NCBI GenBank assembly: GCA_949358305.1
Contig: OX442321.1
Location: 124,001 to 188,000, forward strand
Length of the DNA: 64,000 nt
Origin: Strigamia acuminata
Lineage: Eukaryota; Arthropoda; Chilopoda; Geophilomorpha; Linotaeniidae
Direction: 5' to 3'
How positions within the stretch are numbered: position 1 is the stretch's first letter; every line of letters begins with the position of its first letter. The notes below the pieces were generated by a model. It made no database searches, was not told where the DNA came from, and saw nothing but the letters and a program-made list of their open reading frames with translations. This document shows positions 1 through 14,725 of this stretch, piece by piece. A program made the translations under genes and the position numbers.

Positions 1-516
1 TCGGCATCGCTCTTTCGCTCGCTGCGTGTCGCTCTCTCTCTCTCGCTCGCTCCTTCGTTTTGGCCAAACGCAGCGAGCCGACCCCGACCCCGACCGCATC
101 GCATCGCATCGCATCGCCCGATTGACGCCGAAAACACTTTTCACAGTGCGCGCGACCCGCACTCACCAATTTTCATTTAAACCAAATTTCCCAATTTTCA
201 AATAATCTCAAACGTCGACCTTTCTACGTGTTCTCCGTCGATCGTATCTGATTTTCTGCGTCTGCCTCGAAATAAGACTCGGATCTCCGCTGCAATGGCT
301 ACATGAGCGACAGTTTTGCTGACGTCAACCCCTACTCGTTGCACGTGACCGCAAATCCTCGTTTTCGACCAGGACGCGCGCACAATTTGCCGACGTCACG
401 CCCGACTCGCGAGAGCCAATTTACAAATGGCGGCCAAACAGCTGTGCTGCTAGTTGGCGTAGACTCGTCCGCCCGCCCGATGCACGATGAAATATACATA
501 AACTAGTCGTTATCAA
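1..516 (+). promoter_or_regulatory. Upstream region of the MARCH-type ligase gene
   Basis: No coding exon is visible here. The first 120 bases are C/T-rich and contain short GCATC and CCCGAC repeats. A full CRE palindrome (TGACGTCA) lies at 320-327, a CACGTG E-box at 342-347, a second GACGTCA at 392-398 and a CCAAT box at 415-419. These elements are seen in the sequence; their role as the promoter of the gene starting at 517 is inferred from position. An in-frame stop at 499-501 precedes the chosen start codon. Confidence 0.5.
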
Positions 517-1348
517 ATGGAATTCAACCCGCCTCAGACGCCTTCCAGATCTCCCGCCGCGAGTGACATATGCCGGTAGAAAAGAAATAAAGAAAGAAAT
601 AAAATTGAAAGTGATCATTCATTCATTTGGTGTGTTTGTTTTGTTTTTGTTTGAAGAATCTGTCACTGCGAGGGAGATGCGGACGCGCCTCTGATCTCGC
701 CGTGCTACTGCGCCGGCAGCCTGCACTACGTGCACCAGTCGTGCTTGCAGCAATGGATCAAAAATTCCAACATAAAAAACTGCGAATTATGTAAATTTCA
801 ATTCGTGATGCAGACGAAAATGAAACCGTTTTACGAGGCGAGTTTTATTAAGAGTTTTATTAAGAGAGTTGTTAAGTTTAAATTTGAATTTTCAGTGGGA
901 GAAGCTGCACATGTCGCGCATGGAGAGACACAAATTGTTTTGCTCGGTCGTCTTCCACTTGATCGCGCTCGTCTGCGTGCTCTGGTCGCTGTTTGTGTTG
1001 ATCGACCGCACCGCCGACGAGATCTACTTCAGCAACTTCGAGTGGCCCTTCTGGACCAAACTGGTGGTCGTGGCCGTCGGACTGGTCGGCGGACTGCTCT
1101 TCATGTACCTGCAGTGTAAAATGTACGTGCACCTGTGTCGACGATGGCACAACTTCAACCGCGTCATCTTCGTGCAGAGTCTTCCCGGCCACGAGCGGCT
1201 GCAGACGTACATAAACACAAACAACACCAACAACACCAACCCCAACAGCGCGCTCAACCTGCTGCTGCCCAACCACCAAACAATCGTCGACAACAAATCT
1301 CGTCACCAAAAATCTGACGTCAAATCCGAGGCGCTCGAGTGTGTTTGA
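517..1348 (+). CDS. MARCHF8: MARCH1/8-type membrane RING-CH E3 ubiquitin ligase, 230 aa
   Basis: Coding exons are 517-575, 657-837 and 896-1348. The RING-CH domain starts near residue 19 with CRICHCEGD, continues through [10 protein letters not shown] and closes with CELCKFQF, which gives the C4HC3 zinc ligands of MARCH proteins. Two membrane segments follow ([14 protein letters not shown] and [14 protein letters not shown]), with the family loop LIDRTADEI between them. The C-terminal tail is Asn-rich. MARCH1/8 enzymes ubiquitinate endosomal and plasma-membrane proteins and send them to lysosomes. The start has good ATG context (TCAAATGG) and an upstream in-frame stop. Intron 2 (838-895) must begin with GC (GAG then GCGAGT), a GC-AG intron, because only this join keeps the frame into WEKL. 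A polyadenylation signal AATAAA lies at 1479-1484. Family assignment is firm; MARCH1 versus MARCH8 cannot be separated. Confidence 0.93.
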
Positions 1349-2953
1349 ATGAATTCATTGAATTGAATTAATTGAATTAAATCTCTCGAATCCATTTCAT
1401 TCATTAATCCGATTCGTTTTCTGATTATTATTATTATTATTGTTGTTGTTTTTTATTTTAATTTTTAGGTTTGGTACTAATAAAGTTTTTATTTATTTAT
1501 TTTCTAATGAAAGATAAGATAATTTATTTTTGATGAAATATTTTATTCCAATAGAAGATCATGTGTGAAGTTGAGAAATACACGAAATCTAATAGTTAAG
1601 AGCCAATCTACGAGTTTACAGTCCAATTCTACACAAACAACGAGAGAAAATGGAAAAGCTGAAAAATGTTTCAAATCCAAAGAGTATTTTTTCTTTTTTC
1701 TTTTCTTTTCTTATGTTATGTTGCTTTTTTTTTGTTTGCTTTTTCAATTCAGATTTAACAGGGTTGGTTATTGATTATTTGAACAAGTAGAGGAAGAGAA
1801 AATGACAACAAGGAGGAAAAATTCGGAACGACAAAAATACAATAATAATAATAATGATAATAATAATAATTAATAAATAATTAATTAATTAAAACTGAAT
1901 TGGTTTTTCATTTTTTTTTGTTGTATTTTCAAGATCAGAAATAGAGAAAGCGAGAGACAGTTCAGTTGAAATTTACACGACAAATATTTTTCAAAAAGAG
2001 ATTAAAAAAAACAAAAATGTCTTTTTTTTTTTTTCTTCTTTTAAATCAGTCCAAAGGTACATAATTTTTACACTCGCAAATAAATAAAATAATATTTTTC
2101 TTTATATGTATATTTATATTTATATTTATATATTTTTTTCTTTTTTTTGTTTCGTTTAGAATAATTAATGAATTAGAATTAAATGTCGGAAATCTTTGGC
2201 TGTAACAACCTGAGAAAAATGACTTTAAGAACAAATTAGTAACACACGGATCGAGGAGAAGAAGAAATGCTGAAGAAGTTCACATAAAGCGTTGACGATC
2301 TAACCTCGTCATCAACGTTTATGCAAATTCCTTACGATTAAACGAAGCACGATTAAAGTACGAAAATCCCAAAGAAAAAAGACAAAAAGGAGGGCGGGGC
2401 GGGGAAATAGCAGTTGAGGAGGGAGGGGAGCGAAGGGGGTGACGTGGAAACGGACGCACAGTAAAGTTGCACACGGTTCCATGTAGAATAAATATCCTAA
2501 GTAGATTATAAGTCTACAAAAAACTCGAAAAAAAGAATAACAACAAAGAACAAATAGCACAAAACCCCAAAACCTGCGCCGTCAATGAGAGTTAGAGTTA
2601 CGGCGAGAACGAATAAGAGAAAATAAGAAAAAAGTAAATGAAAGTAAACGAAAAGTGCCGATCGAATCGCGATCGATCGATCGATCGATCGATGGATTGA
2701 TTGATTTATTCGAACAAGGGATTTGTCAAACCCGTACCCACCCGCAGATTCAGCCTAAATCATAAAAAATCGGCTGATTCGCCATCGGCAAAACGGAACC
2801 AAAGGAAAAGAGACACCAAACAAATGAACAGCGACGCGATGGCGAGCTCGGTCGTCCGCTAGACGTGCAGAGTGCGAGCACAAGGGGGGAGTAAAAGGGG
2901 TCGTGATGGACAAACGATGGAACCCCCGCTTAGATGGGGCTTGGAGCGGACAT
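1349..2953. other. Convergent 3' region between the MARCH ligase and CaMKII
   Basis: No convincing coding exon was found. The stretch is A/T-rich and should hold the 3' UTRs of both flanking genes. It contains AATAAA on the plus strand at 1479-1484, AATAAA on the minus strand at 2705-2710, and an ATCG tandem run at 2669-2694. Confidence 0.6.
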
Positions 2954-8000
<5,047 letters not shown>

Positions 8001-8482
8001 GTTGACACTGACAGGGATGAAGACCATATCTCGTCACTTCTCGTTCTCGCGAGATGTCCTCGTCGCATTTTATTTATTTTCGATTATCGAATCGATAAAC
8101 CACATTTAAAATTATTCACATTTTTTTTGCCGCCAGTTTAAAAATACTGCGCGATACACAAACTTACGATTCGAAGTTTACGCTCGGTTAAAGATCTGCT
8201 AAAACGTGCACCGCTAGATGGCGTCACCGTACGGCGGCAGAATTAACACGCGATATTTCGATATCATTCATTCAATCGTTCGTAAGCGCTCCAATGAGGT
8301 AATGGGACGAAGAATACACGTTTCAATTTATTTATTATACTTTTTTTTTACACAAACATTTTTCTTTTTGCATTCACATTTTCGTTTAAAGTTAGCTTTA
8401 TAAATATTTTGTCCACAAAATAAATTAATGATCAATGAAAAGTAAATGTATCGTGGAAAAATTATGGCCGTTCAAGAAGAAT
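8001..8482. promoter_or_regulatory. Region between the CaMKII start and the Gly-rich gene 3' end
   Basis: No coding exon is seen. The part next to 8000 should hold the CaMKII 5' UTR and promoter. A CTCF-like sequence, CTAGATGGCGTC, lies near 8214-8226. The right end is A/T-rich and should hold the 3' UTR of the glycine-rich gene. Confidence 0.45.
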
Positions 8483-9993
8483 TTAATAACCTCCTGCAGA
8501 CTGTTGTCCGCCTCCGTAGCCTCCTCCTCCGCCGGATTGTCGTCCGCCTCCGTAACCTCCGCTAGATTGTTGTCCGCCTCCGTAGCCTCCTCCTCCGCCG
8601 GATTGTCGTCCGCCGCCGTGACCTCCGGCAGATTGCTGTCCGCCGCCATAACCTCCGCTAGATTGCTGTCCGCCGCCATAACCTCCGCTAGATTGCTGTC
8701 CGCCGCCATAACCTCCGCTGCTTTGTTGTCCGCCGCCGTAACCTCCGGAAGATTGCTGTCCGCCGCCGTAACCTCCGCTAGATTGCTGTCCACCGCCGTA
8801 ACCTCCGGAAGATTGTTGTCCGCCTTCGTAGCCTCCTCCTCCGCCCGATTGTCGTCCGCCGCCGTGACCTCCGGCAGATTGCTGTCCGCCGCCATAACCT
8901 CCGCTGCTTTGTTGTCCGCCACCGTAACCTCCGGAAGATTGCTGTCCGCCGCCGTAACCTCCGCTAGATTGTTGGCCGCCTCCATAACCTCCGCTAGATT
9001 GCTGTCCACCGCCGTAACCTCCGGAAGATTGATGGCTACCGCTGCTTTGTTGACCATAACCTCCAGCAGCTCCGGCACCCTGTCTTCCGCCTCCATAACC
9101 TCCTGCAGATTGTTGTCCTCCCCCGTAAGCACCAGAACTTTGCTGACCGCCACCGTAACCGCCCGCTGCTCCCGCACTCTGTCTGCCGCCTCCATAACCG
9201 CCCGCAGATTGCTGTCCACCTCCGTATCCGCCGCTGCTTTGTTGACCACCGCCATAACCACCAGAACTCTGCTGACCACCTCCGTAACCTCCGGCCGCTT
9301 GCTGTCTAGCCGCTTGACTATTGTCTACCTGAACGTAGTACATCGTATACTGAGATTGCTTCTGGCCACTGGAACTCTGGCCGCCGCCGTAGCCACCGCC
9401 GCCGCTCTGTTGGCCACCCCCGTATCCACCTCCGCCGCTCGACATTTGTTTGCTGCCGCCGCCATTGCCGCCATAGCCGCTGCCGCCGCCCGAACTTTGC
9501 TGTCCGCCCCCGTATCCACCTCCCCCCGACATCTGCTGTCCGCCTCCGTAGCCTCCACCTCCGCCGCTCTGTTGGCCACCTCCGTATCCACCTCCGCCGC
9601 TCGACATTTGTTTGCTAGCGCCGCCATAGCCGCCGCCGCCCGAACTTTGCTGTCCGCCTCCGTATCCACCTCCCCCCGACATCTGCTGTCCGCCTCCATA
9701 GCCTCCACCTCCGGAGCTTTGTTGGCCACCGCCGTATCCACCGCCTCCCGACATCTGCTTTCCGCCTCCTCCTCCTCCTCCTCCTCCTCCTCCTCCGTAT
9801 CCACCGCTGCTCTGGACACCTCCACCTCCACCTCCCGCTCCGTAGGCCGATCTGGCATCGCGTTTGGCCAAAGCCAACGACAAAGTCAGAAGAAAAACGA
9901 AAACGCCTTTCTAGTAAATGAATGAATTAAACAAAATCAAAGAAAAGGCGAAGGAAGAGAGAGAGAGGTCGAGACTAAAGAGAGACTTACCAT
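8483..9993 (-). CDS. Secreted Gly/Tyr/Gln/Ser repeat protein, 476 aa
   Basis: The first coding exon holds only the ATG (9991-9993), directly followed by a GTAAGT donor. Exon 2 (8483-9910) continues with KGVFVFLLTLSLALA, a clear signal peptide, then a dibasic KR at residues 17-18. The mature part is almost entirely repeats of YGGGQQ with Ser/Gly spacers. Two repeat families exist: an N-terminal half with four Gly before Tyr and frequent KQM or QQM blocks, and a C-terminal half with SSGGYGGGQQ units. A short non-repetitive block around residues 183-208 (QYTMYYVQVD) separates them. A TATA box sits about 90 bp upstream, which suits a strongly expressed structural gene. It resembles cuticle, silk or adhesive glycine-rich proteins in composition only; no family is recognised. 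Secretion is well supported, function is not. Confidence 0.85.
8486..9835 (-). repeat. Coding tandem repeat, YGGGQQ units
   Basis: About 1.35 kb of in-frame degenerate tandem repeats, typically 30-nt units in the 3' half. Many neighbouring units are nearly identical in DNA, which suggests recent expansion by unequal exchange or slippage. The complementary strand is also open for about 1.5 kb because of this periodicity, but that is a shadow. Confidence 0.9.
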
Positions 9994-10079
9994 GCTGATG
10001 CTGATGTGTGAGAAGAGTTCAGTTTGCCTCCACAAACGGTGAAAGCGAAAAAGTGGAGTAATGACCGTCGACCGCCACT

Positions 10080-10085
10080 TTTATA
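10080..10085 (-). promoter_or_regulatory. TATA box of the glycine-rich protein gene
   Basis: The minus strand reads TATAAAAGTG here, about 87 bp upstream of the ATG at 9993. The spacing leaves room for a short 5' UTR. It is one of the clearest TATA boxes in the window. Confidence 0.7.
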
Positions 10086-11297
10086 CAGACGAGAGGAGCG
10101 ACAAGAGAAATTTTTTTCTCCCGCGTTCTCATCTCGACTCATCGCCGGTGGCGAATGGCGGAGGAAGAAGCAAATCGGACACGAGCTGACCAAACAGCAA
10201 TATCATCGCCCCTGGATGTAGGACACCGAGCGGCGGCTGCAACCGAATTGAGGTCGAGTCGAGCGAGATTAGACCACGCTTCAAAATAGCGTTCACTTTC
10301 ACCCGATCGCCTCCCACTGGCCCCAAAAATAGTCTACATGTACTCCCCATCACTGCACTGCACTACATGTATTATCAATTCAATTTCACGTGTTAGCTTA
10401 TGCAAGTAGTTAGCGTGTTTGTTCGTTCTGCCCGACAGAATTGAGCGCAACAAGTAGAAAAATAGAAAAGCAGTCGCTAATCTATCTTTCATTTTGAGTT
10501 TATTAGATCAATTGCTCGATCGGTTGCTTGCTTGCTTGCTTGTTGCTTCTCTTCTTCGATGTCACGTATTTGACCCGTTTTACCTTTTGTTTTCACACCA
10601 AATATTATCAAACATGACACGGTTAAATTAATTATCCATCACCAACACCAACTCCAACTCCAACTGGCTGTTTATATTACGATAAAAAGCAAACTTTATT
10701 ATCATTTGCCACCGGCTTTATGCAATCGTCCGGAACAAACTAGAATGAATTATTCGATAAAAGCACCCTTGACCTTTCAAATTCAACCATATTGCAAATG
10801 GCATTATTGCACGAAACGAACCCACTTTTGCCCCATTCTTTATATAGTCGAACCTCCTACAGACCTACACCCTCTTCGAAATGAGAATGAGAATGAGAAT
10901 GAGATCGACGAGGAAGAAAAAGAAAAAGAAAAAGAAAAAGGAAAAGAAAAAGTAAAAGAAAAAGCAAACGCAAAATCAAAAGCAAAAGCAAATGGTGTTT
11001 GTTTTCAAACGAGTTAATCAAATGGTAGTTCCTTGATCAAACAATAGAAACAAAGAAAATGCTCCAGTTATTTTGTACGCCCCGATAAAGCAGCTTTGCT
11101 TTACCTTTTTACAAAAAAAAAAATAATTGTTTCTTCTTCTTCTTTTAGTTCTTTAACCTGGACAAAAATCGTTGTTAAGCTTACAATGTGCCAAATATGG
11201 GCGCCCGACCCGCTCTGCTCTGCTCAGAGCCTCTCTTCGAGTTTGCATCGCGGTGACCGAATTGCGCGTTTTGAATATTATTTAAACTACAAGATTG

Positions 11298-11335
<38 letters not shown>

Positions 11336-11845
11336 AAATTCAGTGATTGATTAATGAGTAAGAGTTCAAAACAAGTGTGACAGATTTGTCATTATCCCAA
11401 TGTCCATCATTAAAACACAATCGAAAATCAATTTCAGCCATTACAGCCCATAATTAGCCTTTGCAATTCCAAAAGCAGAAGAAAAAAACAATATAAGTAC
11501 ACCGGTCGCGTATGACTGGGTCATTTACAATTGACCCATTTCAACAGGAACATCAAATCTCTTTTTTATCGATTGCGAGCGAGTATTCTTGAGAATAAGC
11601 AACACCCTTTCTAAAATTCGTTCAAACGTTGCGCCAAACCCAAACGCGCCTTATTTGCGGATGGAGAACGTCCAAGTCGAACGTAACACATCGCCAAAAA
11701 TTCATCGCCTTATTTACTCGATGAATATCGGAGCCACGACTGAAATACAAATTGTCTCTACGATAAATTGAAAACAAAAAGGGAAGGAAGACCGAGTGTT
11801 CAATTCCAAAATGTCCCATTAGTCTCGAAAGAATCCTCCGCATTT

Positions 11846-11854
11846 CTATTTATA
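11846..11854 (+). promoter_or_regulatory. TATA-like / MEF2-like element upstream of the 507-aa gene
   Basis: CTATTTATA lies about 200 bp upstream of the ATG at 12051. It could act as a TATA element or as a MEF2-type site, which would fit muscle expression. The role is inferred from sequence and position only. Confidence 0.35.
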
Positions 11855-12050
11855 CCCCCCCGTCGACTCTTATTTCTTTCCTTTCAATTATGCAATGTTT
11901 GGCGAAACGTTGGCGGGAATGCGCGAGTCGGGCCTCCTTCGAAATGGCAGCGGCCCCGAACGCAGCATTCTACATTCCAGTTTGCCACCTTACAAGACCA
12001 AATCGGTCCCGTCGACCCATTTGTGCTCCTCCAACTCGGATTGTAACATC

Positions 12051-13866
12051 ATGTCTGTCAGTTCGTAAGTTTTTCCACATTACTAGTCCGAACGAATGCG
12101 TTTTATCCGTTGAATTTGCAGCGTTCAGATGACTTCGGTGGCTGGAGGCGGCGTGAAAAAGTCGCAAGTTTACCGAATGGTACACGAGGAGGAAAGGCGG
12201 ACGCAGACGGTCACCACCTCGTCTTCGTCGTCCTCGACCCCCCAAGGTTCCCAAGGTCCCCAAGGTGCCGGAGCCACCTACCAGAGCCAATCGTTCATTC
12301 AAATTCAAAAGAATTTGACCGACTCGCAGCAGAAACAGCTCAAGCAGCGACAACACGAGGAAGAGGAAGAAGAGGAAGAGGAAGAAGAGGAAGAGGAAGA
12401 AGAAGAGGAGGAGGAGGAGGAAGAGGAAGAGGAAACGGAGACGGAAACCGAGTCGGAGGACGAAGCAGTTGCAACTCCTCCTCCCGGAGCGAGGTAACGA
12501 TAACGATCTATTCATCATTCATTTCATTCTATTCTTTGAGCAAAATGCGTATAAAAAGCATCCGTATATTTAGCACAGACGTTCAAGGGTGACTCGCGTT
12601 TATTTTTAGGAAGCCAGCCGTGCCAGCTGTCCAACAAAAGCAACCAATTGCGGCGCAGGGTGCCACGCAACCACGTGGCGGGGTTCAAGTGTTGCCGACC
12701 GCTCCTCAGCAGCGTCCTCAGCAACAACAACAACGGCCACAATCGCCTCAACAGCGTCAGCAACCGATGCAGCGCCCTCAGCAACCTCCGCAGCAACAAC
12801 AACAACAGCAGCGTCCGCAGCCGCCGTTCATGCAACAGCAGCAACGTCCACAATCGCCTCAACAAACGCAGCGACCCCAACAACCGCAGCAGCAGCAGCA
12901 ACAACCGCCTTACTTGCAGCAACAACAGCGGCCACAATCGCCTCAACAAATGCAGCAGCGACCCCAACCCCAACAGCAACAGCAACCGCCTTATTTGCAA
13001 CAACAACAGCGGCCGCAGTCGCCTCAGCAACAACGTCAACCACAAATGGCCCGCGGTCAAAACCAACAATACCAACCGCAGCAGCAACAGCCGCAGCAAC
13101 AACAACAGCAGCCGCAGCCGCAGCAAACTGCGCCGGGTCAAAAGAATCAGTTTCTCGGCTTCTCAAAACCGACCGAAGAAGAACGACGCCTGTACGAACT
13201 AGAGAAACTGAGGCAACAGAACCTGCGCAACAACCAGAGTAGTCAGTATGGCGTTGCACCCGTCTCGCCCGTCTCGCCACAACCGCCCGATCTCACGTCC
13301 ACCTCGTTTCGCAAACCCACGTGGCCTCCATCCGAAAATCGACAGGTACTACAAATATTCAAACAAAATGCGAACAAATAACTAATGTGCTCAATTGCAG
13401 TACTTACCGACGTCGACCCAGAGCATCCACTGGACCACGGCCAAAGGTAAAACGGTTCAAGTTTTAAAAACGCCACTCTATCTCTCTCTCTCTCTCTTTC
13501 TAATCGGCAGGGTCCACCAAATTCGTTTGGCCGCCGCCGAAACAGTACACGAGCTACGATTACGAAACGTACGAACAGGACACGCCGCTGAACCGCGGCC
13601 AAGCCGAGCAAAAGGCGCGCGAATTCCTCGGCCAGTCGCCCACGCCGGGTCCGCGAAGGGTCAACCCGCGCTCTCCCGGCCGCCTGGCCGCCGAAGCTTG
13701 GCAGCCGTACATCGAAAAATACCACGACGACTCTTTCGACCCGTGCTACGTCAATCGCCGTCCCACCAAACGCTTCGAGGACGTCATCACCTGCTCCAAC
13801 GCCACCCGACTTCCGCCCACCTACAGAACGCCGCCCGGAACTCAGCACGTCACTCTCAGCTATTAA
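12051..13866 (+). CDS. Unrecognised Glu-rich and Gln/Pro-rich protein, 507 aa
   Basis: Exons are 12051-12064, 12122-12493, 12610-13345, 13401-13446 and 13511-13866; phases agree at every join and the total is 508 codons. There is no signal peptide or membrane segment. The N-terminal part is Ser/Thr-rich, then a run of about 27 mostly Glu residues (about 80-107), then a Gln/Pro tract of roughly 180 residues with PPYLQQQQRPQSP-like repeats. The C-terminal 200 residues look ordered and non-repetitive, with FLGFSKPTEEERRLYELEKL, KFVWPPPKQY, then AEAWQPYIEKYHDDSFDPCY, and end in a hydrophobic VTLSY. That end could bind a PDZ domain or other partner, which is only a guess. AATAAA lies at 14014-14019. 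The family is not known to me. Confidence 0.85.
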
Positions 13867-14050
13867 GCCGATCGATCTTTGCCCTCCCGTTTACCACATG
13901 CAATTAGGCGTTCATACTGATGAAATCGAGTGATACATTGCTATTTAGGCATTTCTTTTTTATCATTATTATTATTATTACTATTATTATTATTATTGAT
14001 ATTGATATTGACAAATAAAAAATAAATTCTACAGATGATTATATATAATT
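13867..14050. other. Short convergent 3' junction
   Basis: Only 184 bp separate the stop of the 507-aa gene from the stop of polycystin-2 on the other strand. The stretch holds AATAAA at 14014-14019 for the plus-strand gene and a TTA/ATT repeat. Confidence 0.7.
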
Positions 14051-14658
14051 TCAAAAGCGCCGAGCGGCTGATCGCGGGTCGTCCCAGTTGTCCAGTTCGT
14101 CACGAACCATGCGTTCGATCTGATCCCGTTTTTCATCCTCCTCAAGATCGTCGCTCTAAACAAAAAAAACACTCGTCGTTATTACACGAATCATGAACGC
14201 GGGCTTTCCTCGTCCGCATCATTACTTCGGTAATGGTGTCGAGGATTCTACTCATCGCCTCCTTGCGTTTCGTCTTCGATTTCTGCATCGATTCCAACTT
14301 GACGATCACTCCGTCTATTTTACTCACGATGCTGCCGATCGAACTCTCGACTCGCGCCACTCGTCTCTGGATCCTGCCGCACAAGTTAATAAATATATAA
14401 ATAAATTAATTAAATTAAATTGGGATATTTACAAAGTGAAATCGTTAACGCCCACTCCCGATTCCGAATCTCCGGTTTCCGCCACCGACGCGCTTTTCGG
14501 AGCGTTCATTCCGACGTCGTGGTCGGTTATGACTTGATTATTTTCGCCTTCGAGCTCCGCGAGCATTCGAAGCGCTTCGTTCGGATCGAGTTTCCGATCG
14601 TGATCCCGATCGTATTTAGAAAAGATCAAGTCGATTTCGGAGTCCGCAAAATTGTTCC

Positions 14659-14725
<67 letters not shown>

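Larger units (their letters stand above)
9994..12050. other. Intergenic region between two divergent genes
   Basis: Apart from the TATA box of the glycine-rich gene and a TATA/MEF2-like site near 11850, no gene is supported. It contains a GAAAAA-type low-complexity tract near 10895-10990 and a GATT tandem run at 11299-11333. Open frames here are low-complexity or lack splice and codon support. Confidence 0.55.

Noticed and set aside
8486-9835. Regularly spaced repeats that could suggest a CRISPR array
   Set aside because: The genome is eukaryotic, the units are coding and in frame, and there are no unique spacers.
8435-9925. 496-codon plus-strand ORF rich in Ser, Ala and Leu
   Set aside because: It is the complement of the glycine-rich repeat gene. 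The repeat period of 3n keeps the other strand open. The minus strand has the signal peptide, intron and TATA box.
10706-11017. 103-codon plus-strand ORF with Lys/Glu repeats
   Set aside because: The second half is a simple GAAAAA repeat, and the first half has no domain, splice or promoter support.
12110-13202. Open frames overlapping the 507-aa gene (Arg/Gly-rich, Asn/Ser-rich, and Leu-rich on the minus strand)
   Set aside because: They are shifted readings of the poly-Glu and Gln/Pro codon runs. Only one frame joins all five exons.
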